NCBI GenBank assembly: GCA_033032175.1
Contig: CM065323.1
Coordinates: 6,820,001 to 6,884,000, forward strand
Direction: 5' to 3'
DNA from: Saturnia japonica
Lineage: Eukaryota > Arthropoda > Insecta > Lepidoptera > Saturniidae
Length of the DNA: 64,000 nucleotides
Below the pieces are notes generated by a model. It was not told the DNA's origin. It did not search any database and saw only the letters and a program-made list of their open reading frames with translations. Made by a program: the position numbers and the translations under genes. Each line of letters starts with the position of its first letter. The stretch's first letter is position 1. Below, one piece after another: positions 43,250 through 54,020 of the stretch.

Positions 43250-43985
43250 TTGAGTATGTTGTTATACGGTAGTATGTACGGATACTGCGTTAATCGATGT
43301 AAGTTCGAATCCCTACAATGAGCCTGAGCTTTCCGTGAAGGAAAACATCTTGATAAAACCATAGCGTAGTTAGTGGTAGGGTATTTTCTAAAACCCGCTT
43401 GGTTAGCTACCATATAAAGTTGAAAATCTGTCGCCAAGCACCTATAGTTGTGTTCCGGCAGCTGCACTTAGAGCCTGTTAGGGGTAATAAATTGATTGGG
43501 GGCATGCAAAATTATTTTTGTTCTTAAATTACTCCCTACAATAAAAATCGGAGATGACTGGTCACTTGCTCGTGGGACTCGGACGGATACCGGTGCGGCG
43601 GCTAACATCTCACGAAACAGTTGTAATTGTTTCGGCTGTATAGTGCATACATAAAGATTCTGTGCATATTTCGGCTTGGAGTAAACGCATTTGGAGCCTG
43701 GATCTCTTGCATTAATATCATAGGCAGCAACATCGGTGGAAAGGTAAGTGAGCCTTCATCCCGGTTATAGTATACCATATTCGGCAGTTTTTTTGTGTGA
43801 TATCTACTTCCAACCAGTTTAAAAATATACAGTCCACTTGATCTACAGAGGTAGAATATCACACCCAGTGTGTGAGTGGTGGTTGCCACCACAGAGCCAG
43901 TTCCTCCATTAGGCCTAACTTGTCACGATCATAGCCCACATCGTCAATTAAAATCAGGTGACATTTTAGCAAAACTATGAAGAAA
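43250..43985 (+). repeat. SINE-A split by an insertion
   Basis: The 5' part (43250-43475) has the B box GTTCGAATCC at 43303-43312 and runs to GGCAGCTGCACTTAGAGCC. The 3' part (43893-43985) resumes AGAGCCAGTTCCTCCATTAGG and continues to TCAGGTGACATTTTAGC. AGAGCC occurs on both sides (43470-43475 and 43893-43898), which reads as a 6-bp target duplication around the insert. Confidence 0.8.
43476..43892. mobile_element. Unidentified 417-bp insertion in SINE-A
   Basis: Bounded by the AGAGCC duplication. It begins TGTTAGGGGTAATAAATTGA and ends with the hairpin GTGGTGGTTGCCACCAC (7-bp stem, 3-nt loop) at 43878-43894, the last two bases of which overlap the duplicated AGAGCC. There are no terminal inverted repeats and no A or B boxes that I can see. 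A 96-codon frame on the minus strand (43892-43605) covers most of it, reading MVATTTHTLGVIFYLC at the start, with no recognised domain. It could be a non-autonomous transposon or a retroposed fragment. Confidence 0.6.
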
Positions 43986-45467
43986 CAACTTTTAATACAA
44001 GAACCGACAATAAATAATATATTAATATCAGGTACTTATAATAGTAATTCCACAGATCATTGAGAGCCTACGCTTAAACGTTAAAAGTCGAAAGGCACTT
44101 CGTATCCGCCGCCCGCGCCCGCCCGAGGTATCCACCAAAGCTCCCTTATTAATTCCGATTGACACTTAACGAAGGAATAGATTCGGAATCTCAATCGAGT
44201 GATTGATTGAGGAATTAAAATTTTTGATTTTGATGAATTAAACAGTTAATGGTTTAACGAGAAGAAAAATATATTTTTTCTACTTTATGCAAAACGTGAA
44301 ACTTTCTTCTATACTGCTAATAATATTAACTTGCCAGAAACTTCTAAAGTATTTTCTTTTTAAATACATCTTAAATAATAACATCCACATAACAATAAAA
44401 ATTCGACGTAAAAAAACAGGATAAACTAAATATGGAGGATACTTTTGAGTCTTATTATTTTCTCCTATATTACACATAATTGCACATACCTCTTAGAATC
44501 AAGACATCTGGAAAGTGTTTATTTAATAAAACAATATATTCAACGTTTTGTGGGATTTTTTTTACTTATCTGCCGTTGATAAAACCTATTAAGGACAGAA
44601 CCACAAGCATTTGTACTTCTACGTATTAACGATATTTAAAAAAATATATACATAATATACGATTCATATTGTCTTTTCATTAAGCATTTGAAGTTCAGAA
44701 TTTTTAAATAAACTCATTTGTATCTACTATTATATGCAAATTATTTCAGCCACTATTTATTCAATATAAATACTCGATTGTGCTGTCACAAACAAATACA
44801 GACATCACTTTGTTTTTCCACAAACATGAAAATGTTTTTTTATTTGTACACAAATTCAATATTATTCCTGCTACGCCGATGTTCAGTTATTTATTTTATT
44901 TTTCACTCTTTATCAGCGATGGAGAAACATATGTTATTTTGACACGTTCTTTTTTTTTTAAATCAAATATCGTGCGGTAACCACCTACGTTATTTATAAT
45001 AGCCACCCTATTATATATAAAAAAGATCTTTTTAGAAATTCTCATATCAAAGTAAGTTATATTAACAGGTTTTAAGTACTTCTACCAAAAAATGAGCTTG
45101 ATTTTTTTAAGTCGCTCATATTTTTGTTTATAAATATCAAAATGGTTAAATGTAATTACTTTTTTACGGTTGACGTTATGAGTATTTTAAAATTTTAAGT
45201 TGATATTACATTTTATACAGGTTGTTCACTACATTTCTCAATATTAAAGTAATAATTTAACATATTTTCATGCGAAAAGAAAACTAAGAAAAATAATCTT
45301 TTTTTTTTTGGCCACTCTAATCTATAGATCAATATGTAATTATTTATTATATACTTTGATTATGACGTGTATATAATTACAGATTACATCCAGTTGTCGA
45401 AAGAAGATTGATATCCATCTTTGACGTGTAAAATATTGAATTATTATGAAAAGAAAAAACAAAATTA
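43986..45467. other. AT-rich stretch without recognised feature
   Basis: A small GC-rich patch CCGCCGCCCGCGCCCGCCC lies at about 44108-44126. Frames at 44280-44477 and 44718-44980 are low-complexity and not called. Confidence 0.4.
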
Positions 45468-45880
45468 ACTAGTGGTCGAAAGTCGAACCGTAATTCATTA
45501 AATTTCAGTCTCAACTTCATTAAAGTTACAAAGATTACAATACCCTCCAACACTAAAAATACACAAAATTCACAGCTCGAAACTAATTCAATCTACTCTG
45601 TGCGATTTTTTCAACATCGACTATTTTCTGTTTGATATTTTCAGGATGAACCTAAAAAATGAATATTATACCACTTGCTGTCACTTTTCATTCATTGTCA
45701 ATGCTTTGGAGGGTCTAAGTTCAACGGTTTCTTTCGGGGTAGTATCCGCAGCATTGTTTAATGTAATTTAATGTATTTATAACCCAAATTTTATCTTTCA
45801 GCACTCTTTCTCCACATAAACTTTAACTATGCTAAATCTCACGTTCTTCCGTGCGTAAACTATGCTTAAAACGGTGTCCG
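45468..45880 (+). repeat. Dispersed repeat, family B, copy 2
   Basis: Starts ACTAGTGGTCGAAAG. Shares CTATTTTCTGTTTGATATTT, GAATATTATACCACTTGCTG and CATAAACTTTAACTATGC with the other two copies. Contains an additional internal segment at about 45500-45600. Confidence 0.7.
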
Positions 45881-46224
45881 AAGTTTTCTGTTCGCGTATT
45901 AATAATTGATCACACTTTTACATCGCAATTATAATTTATTTCTTCCTTAAAACTGCACTGCCCTTGTTCTGTGTTTTGGTCTGAAGGATGTATGTAGTTA
46001 GGAACATGCCCTGGCACAAAACCCATTCCAACTCAATCGTCAGAACTAGCAACGTATCAAGTACTGGTCTCAGTTACAAATGTGGTGTTATTAAAAACTG
46101 TTCATAGTAAGCTACTGTCTGTAGTGACTACTTAATCATCAAGATCCTTCCCATCAAATGATGTGTTTTGGAAATTTTGTATTATTGGTTTATTTTGCAC
46201 AAACTCTATGCTATTATCATCGTT

Positions 46225-46545
46225 CTTATCCTCAACATCATCATCAGTTTATATCAGTCCACTGCTGGTCACTGACCTCTCACGAGGTTCGCCATCGCAT
46301 CCGATCTCCGACTTTTCGCATCCAGTCCGCTTCTGTAAGCTCTAAGTCGATTTGAGAGAGTCCTACACTACATTTACTAAGATGAGGTCTCCACTCAACA
46401 ATTCCTCTACTCTATAGGTTGTCAGTTCTTAGACTGATGTGATCGGCCCCTTGCCACTTTAGCTTGCTTACTTTTTTACCTATGTCAGTTACTTTGGTCC
46501 CTGGTGTATACTTTCATTGCGAATTAAAGAATAACTCTTAACTCT
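46225..46545 (-). pseudogene. LINE C-terminal remnant (KLKWQGADHI type)
   Basis: The minus strand reads KVTDIGKKVSKLKWQGADHI and then SLRTDNL, a stop, then VEWRPHLSKCSVG and WMRKVGDRMRW. It ends QQWTDIN and a GATGATGATG tail at about 46223-46236. This is the same LINE C-terminal class as 1857-2142, better preserved but with stops. The plus frames at 46158-46355 are shadows. Confidence 0.75.
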
Positions 46546-47186
46546 TTTTAAAGATCGCTAAGTGATTTGTAACTTATAGAGCAGCCGCATTGTAAGTTAT
46601 CCACTACTCGTTCGTTTTCAAGGACTGTAGTATAGGCAACGACATGACTTTGTGTATATTTTATCATCTTTTTAGGGTCACGGAGAGCTTCAAATTTCAT
46701 CATAAATTTATGCGTAAGCAATATACTTCTACAAACTAGCTAACACTAAAACATTTATTTACCGAGAAAATTCCAAAGTATTTCAATTAAAGTAAGCGGC
46801 ACCTGTGGAGTGGAAATTAGGGAATTCGTGATTAATGATCGCCGCTTAGTTGCCTAACTTCACAAATACTTTTGACGCTATTCCTTTAGATGTTTGAGCA
46901 TGTTTGTGAATTTCTAAACAATCAATCACTTTATTACGATCTGATATTTTGGCAATTAGTTTCAGTTTTAAATTAAATTAAAATTCTCACGATTAAAACA
47001 CAAGTGAAAACCAATTAGTGGATTAGAAATTTATCATTAAATAAAACATCGAAATTGAAATTTTCCAAGATAACTTTAAGTATTTAATTATAACATACGT
47101 TTTATTAAAACCGTTGAGGAGGATATCATGAGCTTCTAATTTTTACAGAGATTTCGAACAGTTTGTCAAGATTCAAGAATCATTAT
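46546..47186. other. Stretch without recognised feature
   Basis: Nothing was recognised. Confidence 0.4.
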
Positions 47187-47545
47187 ATTAATAGGTGAAG
47201 CAAAAACTTTCTACCCCTGTTTAAGCGTATTGCGTGCACGGAAGACTGTGAGATTTGGCATGGTTAAAATCTATATGGAGGAGTGCAGAAAGCAAAAATT
47301 TATCTGTAATATCTGTTACTAATATACTAAATAAAATAATTAATACTGCGAATCCTAAACCAACCAGCGCCATTGAACTTAGACCCCCCAAGATATTGAC
47401 ATTGTCACTCAATGAAAAGTGGCAGCAAAGTATATAATATTCATTATTTAGGTTCGTTCATACTGCAAATGTCAAACAGAAAATAGTTTATGATTAAAAA
47501 GTCACTGATCGAATATCGATCATTGGACGACCGTTAGTTATAATT
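47187..47545 (-). repeat. Dispersed repeat, family B, copy 3
   Basis: Inverted relative to 35324 and 45468. In this orientation it ends with AGAAAGTTTTTGCTTCACC. The two overlapping open frames (47221-47412 and 47255-47437) are repeat-derived. Confidence 0.75.
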
Positions 47546-48241
47546 AATTTCACAAAAATATAATGTAATATTTATCTTAAAATTTGCTTTAAATTCGACT
47601 TATTTCTTCCTAATTCAAATCAATTATATCTTAAAATATATAAATATAAAAATTATAAATATTTTAAAATTAAATCTTAACTCATTATTATGTAGACAAT
47701 ACCAATTACATAACGCCTGACCTTTGTGTATGCCAAAGGTAGTCAAGCTAGTATATACCTATATAGCGAGCGCCCCGAAGTGGGCGTTCTAGCTTTCATG
47801 GTGGGCGTTGAAGGTTTTTCAATTCATCAGTCTTCAGGCTTATGTGTATGCAAAGTATAAATAAAAAGATGTACAAAGTATGTTGTAAATAACGTTTATT
47901 CTGTTAAACTTAGCGAAAAGCCAACATAAAATATTTGGTACGTTAATATTATTATATGCTTTAACTTTGTTTTATAAATTTTATAAAGTTTCTTTTGTAG
48001 TTTGTAAATCACCATTACTACGGAGTTGGTGGGCAATTAGAAAATTTTACTAGAAACAGATATACAAAAGGTTGACTACCCCTGGCGTGGACTGTATTGA
48101 GTGGCTTCGCGTTTCTTCTATTATGCAATAATCAATTAAACTTGTCTCAAGGTTTTCAGTATCAGGTCATGTATTCATATAATGTGTTATTTCATTTATC
48201 TCAAGGATACTACAAGGACTCCAATTACTCTTTTATTACAG
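47546..48241. other. Stretch without recognised repeat; precedes exon-like segment
   Basis: GAGCGCCCCGAAGTGGGCG at 47769-47787 can form a small GC hairpin. Nothing else was recognised. Confidence 0.35.
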
Positions 48242-48309
48242 GGACAGTGTTAGAAGTGTCGAGGCAGCACGTCTTCCGATATTAACGCTATCTAGTGCCA
48301 TATTTGCAG
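48242..48309 (+). CDS. Candidate 68-nt internal exon (partial)
   Basis: Preceded by the pyrimidine-rich acceptor CAATTACTCTTTTATTACAG and followed by TTTGCAG|GTACGT, a good donor. In one of the three frames the 68 nt is open across its whole length and reads DSVRSVEAARLPILTLSSAI followed by FAG; the other two frames hit stops. With phase 1 at entry it would join upstream and downstream exons not seen here. I do not recognise the protein. A segment of this length has an appreciable chance of being open by accident. Confidence 0.3.
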
Positions 48310-48724
48310 GTACGTTAAAGTGATTAATTTGCAATGAACATTAAAGTAAAATAAAACAATTAAAAATTAATTCAAGTGTGTGATATGAATAATCGTGTGA
48401 GTGATCAAAATGATTTTAAAGGTGCAAAATTATTTCAGTTGTAATATATGTAAAATGTTGTTGGAACACAAAATTGAAATGGTCAAGCGAAAATATCCAG
48501 TCAAGTTGTTGTGCCCCAAAAAAGTTTATCAAGTCAATAACAAACAAACAAAAATTAATAACATGTCGGCTTAGGTTGTAGGCATGCTAAATTCACTAAA
48601 AGTTATAATAATAATACACTAATACACTTCGAAAGAAAAAAAAAACCCTATCGGCTAGGTAAAATCGCTAAATAAAATATTAGCCGTAAGTTGTTGAAAT
48701 TACTTTTTTTTTTAAACTGACTAT
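48310..48724. other. AT-rich stretch without recognised feature
   Basis: Nothing was recognised. Confidence 0.4.
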
Positions 48725-48790
48725 ATTGTTAACCATAAGGGCCCTGGAGCCTCAGACGGCTTTTACAGCTTCACCGTAGCTTGGGGACGA
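48725..48790 (+). repeat. Dispersed repeat, family F, copy 1
   Basis: AAGGGCCCTGGAGCCTCAGA and CGGCTTTTACAGCTTCACCG are repeated in inverted orientation at 53955-54020. Confidence 0.65.
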
Positions 48791-50580
48791 GCACTTAAGG
48801 CACATATATGTCAATTTTAGTTTAAATCTAACTAGAACAAAGAAAAGAAAAAAGATCCTTACAGAACCTATGTACCTCTGTAGTTTGCACGAGTGTGGGG
48901 TGCAGTGAAATGTATCTGTTTGTTGCTAGTGCAAGTGCAGTATCACTTGTATCGCGTGAACGGCTGCTAGACTCAAGGGCTCCACTCCGAGAAAACGAAT
49001 ATAGGCTGTGTTGAAATCGCGTGATGAGTAAATCAGTTGCCTGTGTAGTGAGTAAATCCATTCCTGATTTTTTTGATATACTGGATCAGACCAAGCATAA
49101 GGTTAAATTTCATACGAACGTGTTCAAGAGCTGGCTTATTTACAAATGAATTTAATTTTTTTATTACACGAGTGGACTAATAATGTTACCATCTATACAA
49201 AAATGACAAAAAAGTATACCATAAATAAAATACAATTAACAACAATTTTAAAATTTTCCTTAAAAATATGGTTTAATGTACGAATAAAATTGATACAAAA
49301 CAGTTGTAGTGTAAAAACTTAGGTTTCAACCTTTTTCAGTTAAGTGAAAGATTGATGTTGAAGCGACGTAACGAGTTCTCAGCGAGTAAATGAGGTCTCT
49401 CTACACTTAGACAACATCCGGTCGAGAACGCATCTTTTGTAATAAAAAAGAGCAATATTTTTCTAAGTGAATAACATAATTAGAAATGTTTATTCCAAGA
49501 TTAAGCAAAAAGATTGTAATTTCTATAAGACCTCTCGTTGAGTATTTTACGTATGAATTGCGATAAATAAATTACTTACTACGAAAATATTTTTTATAAA
49601 GAATGGCATTTACCATTTGATCCAAAACTTATCGCACCTGTAATAATAAAGTTATTTTTGGACATTTTATAATAACACGATTTTTATGTCACTTCAAGAT
49701 TTTATATTTATTATAAATACACAATTTATATTTATTCTAAATACTTATTCTTAATTTCAATTTCTGAAGAGAATTAATTTTTGATTTCCTTAATAATGTT
49801 AGCTTACCATTAATACAATATATTATCTTGTCAAAGACGTGTCGATCTGTCAACAATTTTTTAGTACTGGACTATGCATCTAGTGCAAGTATAAGATAAA
49901 AATAGTTACATACTAAGGAAAAAAATTCATCAGCATCCATTTGAGATGACATTCAAATAACTAATCTTCTGACAAGATCCAATCTCGTAAGCACAAAGCA
50001 GGACTCAATCTAGACGCCGCGCAGACAGCCGGGGCTGTGCCGCATTTCCTACGATGAAACAAATCTCATCCGTTTTGCATCGCAGCGGCTCTCATCAAAT
50101 ATACTGAAATAGGTAAAGGATAGGAGACCTTTGTGGTAGCAGCACTCTGGGCTTACTATGTTCTGGAGTGCCACTTGTAGCGATAATAAAATTGTTTAGT
50201 ATCTCAGAATAGACGTAATTCCGCGTCTTTGTAATATCTGTTTCATTTAATATTGCTATTAGTTTAAATGAAAACAATTTTCATTACTAAAAATTACTGT
50301 TCTACTACAAAGTGTTCTATTTTGAGACGCTCAGAAAATTAGACGCTTATTAGACTTTAGAAAATTAAAGAGAGCTGTTGGTAGATTACACGCCTACTAT
50401 CAACACGACTTCGTTCTATCTAGTTAGCATTGTAGATACTTTTTACCATAATCACATGAGGTGTTCGGACAAAGATATTATTATAATCCATACATAAATA
50501 CTTCTTACAATACATCAATTTTTTTTTGGAATAAAGACAATTTTGAAATAATTCACTTGATAAAAAGAATGCAGACTGAA
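48791..50580. other. Stretch without recognised gene
   Basis: GC-richer patch at 49985-50060 (GACGCCGCGCAGACAGCCGG). The minus frame 48828-49061 (77 codons, RSGALESSSRSRDTSDTALA) has no recognised family. Otherwise AT-rich. Confidence 0.35.
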
Positions 50581-50735
50581 ATTGGGGACTGGCTCTCAAG
50601 TGCAGCTGTCGGAAAACACCTATACGATTTTATTTCGACGCTTTCCTTCACCTATAGCTCAGGCTTATTGTAGGGATTCGAACTCACGTCGGTCGAAACG
50701 GTGTCCTTACACGCTATCACTAAGTCATCATTGTT
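50581..50735 (-). repeat. SINE-A with internal deletion
   Basis: On the minus strand a B box GTTCGAATCC at 50674-50683 and the head are present. The middle (the GCTAGCTACCACC region) is deleted, joining CGTCGAAATAAAATCG directly to the GGTGTTTTCCGACAGCTGC part. Confidence 0.8.
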
Positions 50736-51059
50736 CTAAATGATAGTAATGGATGCATAATATAGTAACTATGTACCCAAGCACTACTGTATATAACAAA
50801 ATTATAAAAATAAAGTGATACGTACATACGCTTTTCAAGGTACCACACATAATCCAGCAGACTGTATTGGTGAGGCTTATGCTCCGCCACATTGCTCCAA
50901 AAGATTTAACTTTTCAAAACAGTATGAGTGTTTCTGTTTACATTGTACTGTAAAAGTTATCTCGTACTTTATTTACCCTCTCGTGCGCTGGAACATTGTC
51001 AAGTATTTTTTCTGCTTCTTAAAGTTAAAAAAAACGAGGCAAAAATTCTTTGTACTTGT
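50736..51059. other. Stretch without recognised feature
   Basis: The 90-codon plus frame at 50815-51087 runs into a LINE-L tail and has no motif. Not called. Confidence 0.35.
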
Positions 51060-51350
51060 TTCTTTTTATGGTAGCACGGCAAATTGACATTACTGTCAAG
51101 CACAGTACAATCCTAACACAACGGCGACCAACGACAGATCGAAATCCTTCGACGGTCGCCGCTGTCATGCCAGCCTGCATTAATGTAACTAGATAATTGA
51201 CAGGCTTATCCCAAAACGCGACACGCATAAGCGAATCACTAAGACGGGCTTTTTACCACAAGTATGGTTGTCGCGACCCAGTCGGGCAAAACAGCCCTAC
51301 CAAACCACTATCCCCATTTCATCGTTCATTGCTCAGCTGCAGGGAGCACC
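51060..51350 (-). repeat. LINE-L 3' tail plus adjoining repeat
   Basis: In reverse complement it holds GCAGGCTGGCATGACAGCGG, GCGACCGTCGAAGGATTTCG, GTTGGTCGCCGTTGTGTTAG and an end GTGCTACCATAAAAAG. On the far side GGTTGTCGCGACCCAGTCGG and GCTCAGCTGCAGGGAGCACC are a further lepidopteran-style repeat segment on the plus strand. Confidence 0.7.
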
Positions 51351-52270
51351 ACGTGCAGGTGAGGTTAGTTCACATTATAAGCTTTGATGGTTAACTTTAT
51401 CACTTCGCACTTCAGTCACATATTGAGCGCGCAGCTCTCAATTTCAACCCAAAACGGAAATAAACAAAATAATAATGTATTCCTCATAATTCTGATAATC
51501 ATTATCCTAAGCACAAAAACTTGTAAGAAACGCAATTATAATATCATTATGTGTTAATAATATATTATAAAAACCAATGCACCACAAATTTGCAATAAAT
51601 CATGTAATTAAGTAATAAACATAAACATATTTTCTACAATTGCTTTTAAAATTTTTGCTTCTTAGTACTTATATCCGCAAAGTGAGTAACACTGGTCTTA
51701 ATGAGAAGCAAATTACAATCCAAATACTGACAGCGAACGCTTATTCATCCTTTCTTTGTTGTTCAGGTCATCCCGACCAACCTAAATATAAAAAATAGCC
51801 TCTTTTCGGGACCATATTAAATCAAGCATTAGTAACACGATTAGAAAACTGAACTATATGAAACTTCATCAATATACTTATATTTTCATTTTTATAATTA
51901 ACAGTTAATAAATAAACACACAATTAATTCGAAAGCTTTTGTGTTGACCAGCAAATAAGAAATTAACCAAAACTTGTAGGTAGTTAAAAAGAGTAACTTA
52001 GATAAAAGAGATACACTCACATTTCTGTGTATTATGAAGTAAATGGAGGAACGGATCCGCTTTGTGTAAGTTTCCATGCTTTCAAATGAACATCGACTTG
52101 GATTACACAAAGAAAATATAGCTAAAGTTGAAATCTGTTAAGTAATTGAGTCGGACTTTGAGTTTCTGTGCACTCGGAGAGTTATAATTGTTGATTTTTG
52201 CACTGTCTCATAATATATCCGGGCTAAAATAACTAATACACATATTGTACATAGCTCGTATAAAAAAATT
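51351..52270. other. AT-rich stretch without recognised feature
   Basis: Nothing was recognised over about 0.9 kb. Confidence 0.4.
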
Positions 52271-52630
52271 GATAAGAAAACTAATTATGAAATGTAGATT
52301 AATAGTGTAATTTGAACTATAAAGTAAGTATAATGTGTTTATGGCCAGTGTCAAAAATAGATAAGAAAACTATTTATGAAACATCGATTACTAATGTAAT
52401 TTGAACTTTAAATTATGTTAATAAAGTATACTGTGTTTATGGCTAATGTCAAAAATAAGTGAAGAAAACTATTTATGAGATGCGATTAATTGTATAATTT
52501 GAACTATAAAATATTGTATTAAAGTACTATAATGTGTTTATGGCCAGTGTCAAAAAATTGGTATTAAAACTATTTATGAAATGTTGTTTAATAGTGTAAT
52601 TAGAACTACAAATTATCGTATTAAATTTAG
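52271..52630. repeat. Degenerate tandem array, about 3.6 units of 90-101 bp
   Basis: Units begin near 52271, 52360, 52461 and 52561. Each contains AAAACTATTTATGA, then a TAATTTGAACT-like core, then AATGTGTTTATGGCCAGTGTC. The last unit is partial. Divergence between units is substantial, so it is an old array. Confidence 0.85.
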
Positions 52631-53189
52631 ATACCACATGACGGCTCACGATCGCGCCAAAAACATAATTAAAGTCATTTTAAAATAATTCATACTACAG
52701 TTTTGTTCCGTAGAAGTCGCTATTCTAAATTTCATAATAATATAAATTTGTTGTTCATTAAGGGCAACTCCCGTTGATATCTCCATAAAAAACACTTTCA
52801 TTTCATTAAAGCTTATCTCTTTTGTCAGTCCATAAATAAATTGCTCGGCATCTATCTCATGACTTTCAGTCGTTTCCCTATTATAAAAAAACTGTTTTTC
52901 CTTTGTCGAACACACAAATAATTTTAACGCTCGCTTGTGTTATGAAATAAATTCGTCATAGCGTTTTATTTAAAAATTACTTGGGATTCTTCTAACAGGG
53001 TGGAATTACTTATTTTTTCGTCCATTCGTATATTTCGTACATCTTCTTATGGACAACAGTTCTTACACTGAGAATATTAGATACGTGCTAAATTCATTTC
53101 ATTCCATACTCTTAACTTTTTTTTTTAATCGTGTTACACCTTTAATGTTTAATTTGGGGAAGGAATTTGCTAAGTGAGGAATCATACCT
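52631..53189. other. AT-rich stretch without recognised feature
   Basis: The 89-codon minus frame 52646-52915 has no motif that I recognise. Confidence 0.4.
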
Positions 53190-53515
53190 ATAAAGAGGAA
53201 AAGTAAGCAGGGATGACATCGACAAGCTAAGGATGTATGTACTTATGTGGTCGCCTTCAGTGTTAGGATTGTATTTTGCTTATCAATTTAAATTAAATAT
53301 AGAAGGTATTCACTTTGCTAAGATACGTAGTATAAAAAATTGGCTTTGTTTATAAATCAATAAGTATTACATAAATTTACCAGTAGCAGGTCGGAATGAC
53401 ATTGACAAGTGAAAATTTAGCGTCAATAGCTATATGGTCGTCCCTAGTATTTATATTTTCTTGTGCGTAACCTTATTTTGCCGAGATAAGTAGTATAAAA
53501 ATTATTCGTTTCCTT
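53190..53515. repeat. Degenerate two-unit tandem repeat, period about 185 bp
   Basis: GATGACATCGACAAG at 53212 and AATGACATTGACAAG at 53395 open the two units. Both go on through TATGTGGTCG/TATATGGTCG and end GATA-GTAGTATAAAAA (53325 and 53493). Confidence 0.7.
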
Positions 53516-53954
53516 TTTTCGCATCATGCAAAAACTCCTGGATAGGTTTTATTCATTTTTTTTTTGTACGCTCCATATATACTTGTTCCTTATTTGAAAA
53601 GGTTTTAAAAAAATACGATTTTTAAAAGCATCGCGAATTCTTCTGTTGTCTACGTGAGCGGTGCTAGAACTTAATAAGGATATAGTTTTAAAATTACAAA
53701 GTCATATTCTCACTAACGTTACAAATTTTGTCATCAGCGTTTTGAAACAAAAGAGATATGCAATCACAGTGTTAAGGCGAAAACTCTGTTGTTAAAAAAG
53801 GATAAAAGTTTGTTCTCGCTCACGCCGGTATCAAGTCGAAAGTGAACTGAAGGCTATTGGTGGACCCATTCACAATTTCATGAAAAGAGCGTCAACGCCG
53901 TATCTAATATAAAATATCATGAATTATAATGAAAATTTAGTACAAATAAAAAAT
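53516..53954. other. AT-rich stretch without recognised feature
   Basis: Nothing was recognised. Confidence 0.4.
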
Positions 53955-54020
53955 TTCAAGTTCGGTGAAGCTGTAAAAGCCGCAGCGGCTTCAGGGCCCT
54001 TAAGGCTAACAGTGTAGTCA
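53955..54020 (-). repeat. Dispersed repeat, family F, copy 2
   Basis: Inverted counterpart of 48725-48790 (reverse complement AAGGGCCCTGAAGCCGCTGC and CGGCTTTTACAGCTTCACCG). Confidence 0.65.

Noticed and set aside
46158..46355. Overlapping 60- and 65-codon plus frames
   Set aside because: Antisense to a recognisable LINE C-terminal remnant.
47255..47437. 60-codon plus frame and the opposed 63-codon frame
   Set aside because: Both lie in a family B repeat and neither is kept in the other two copies.
48828..49061. 77-codon minus frame with serine/arginine-rich middle
   Set aside because: No motif, no acceptor or donor support, and composition consistent with chance.
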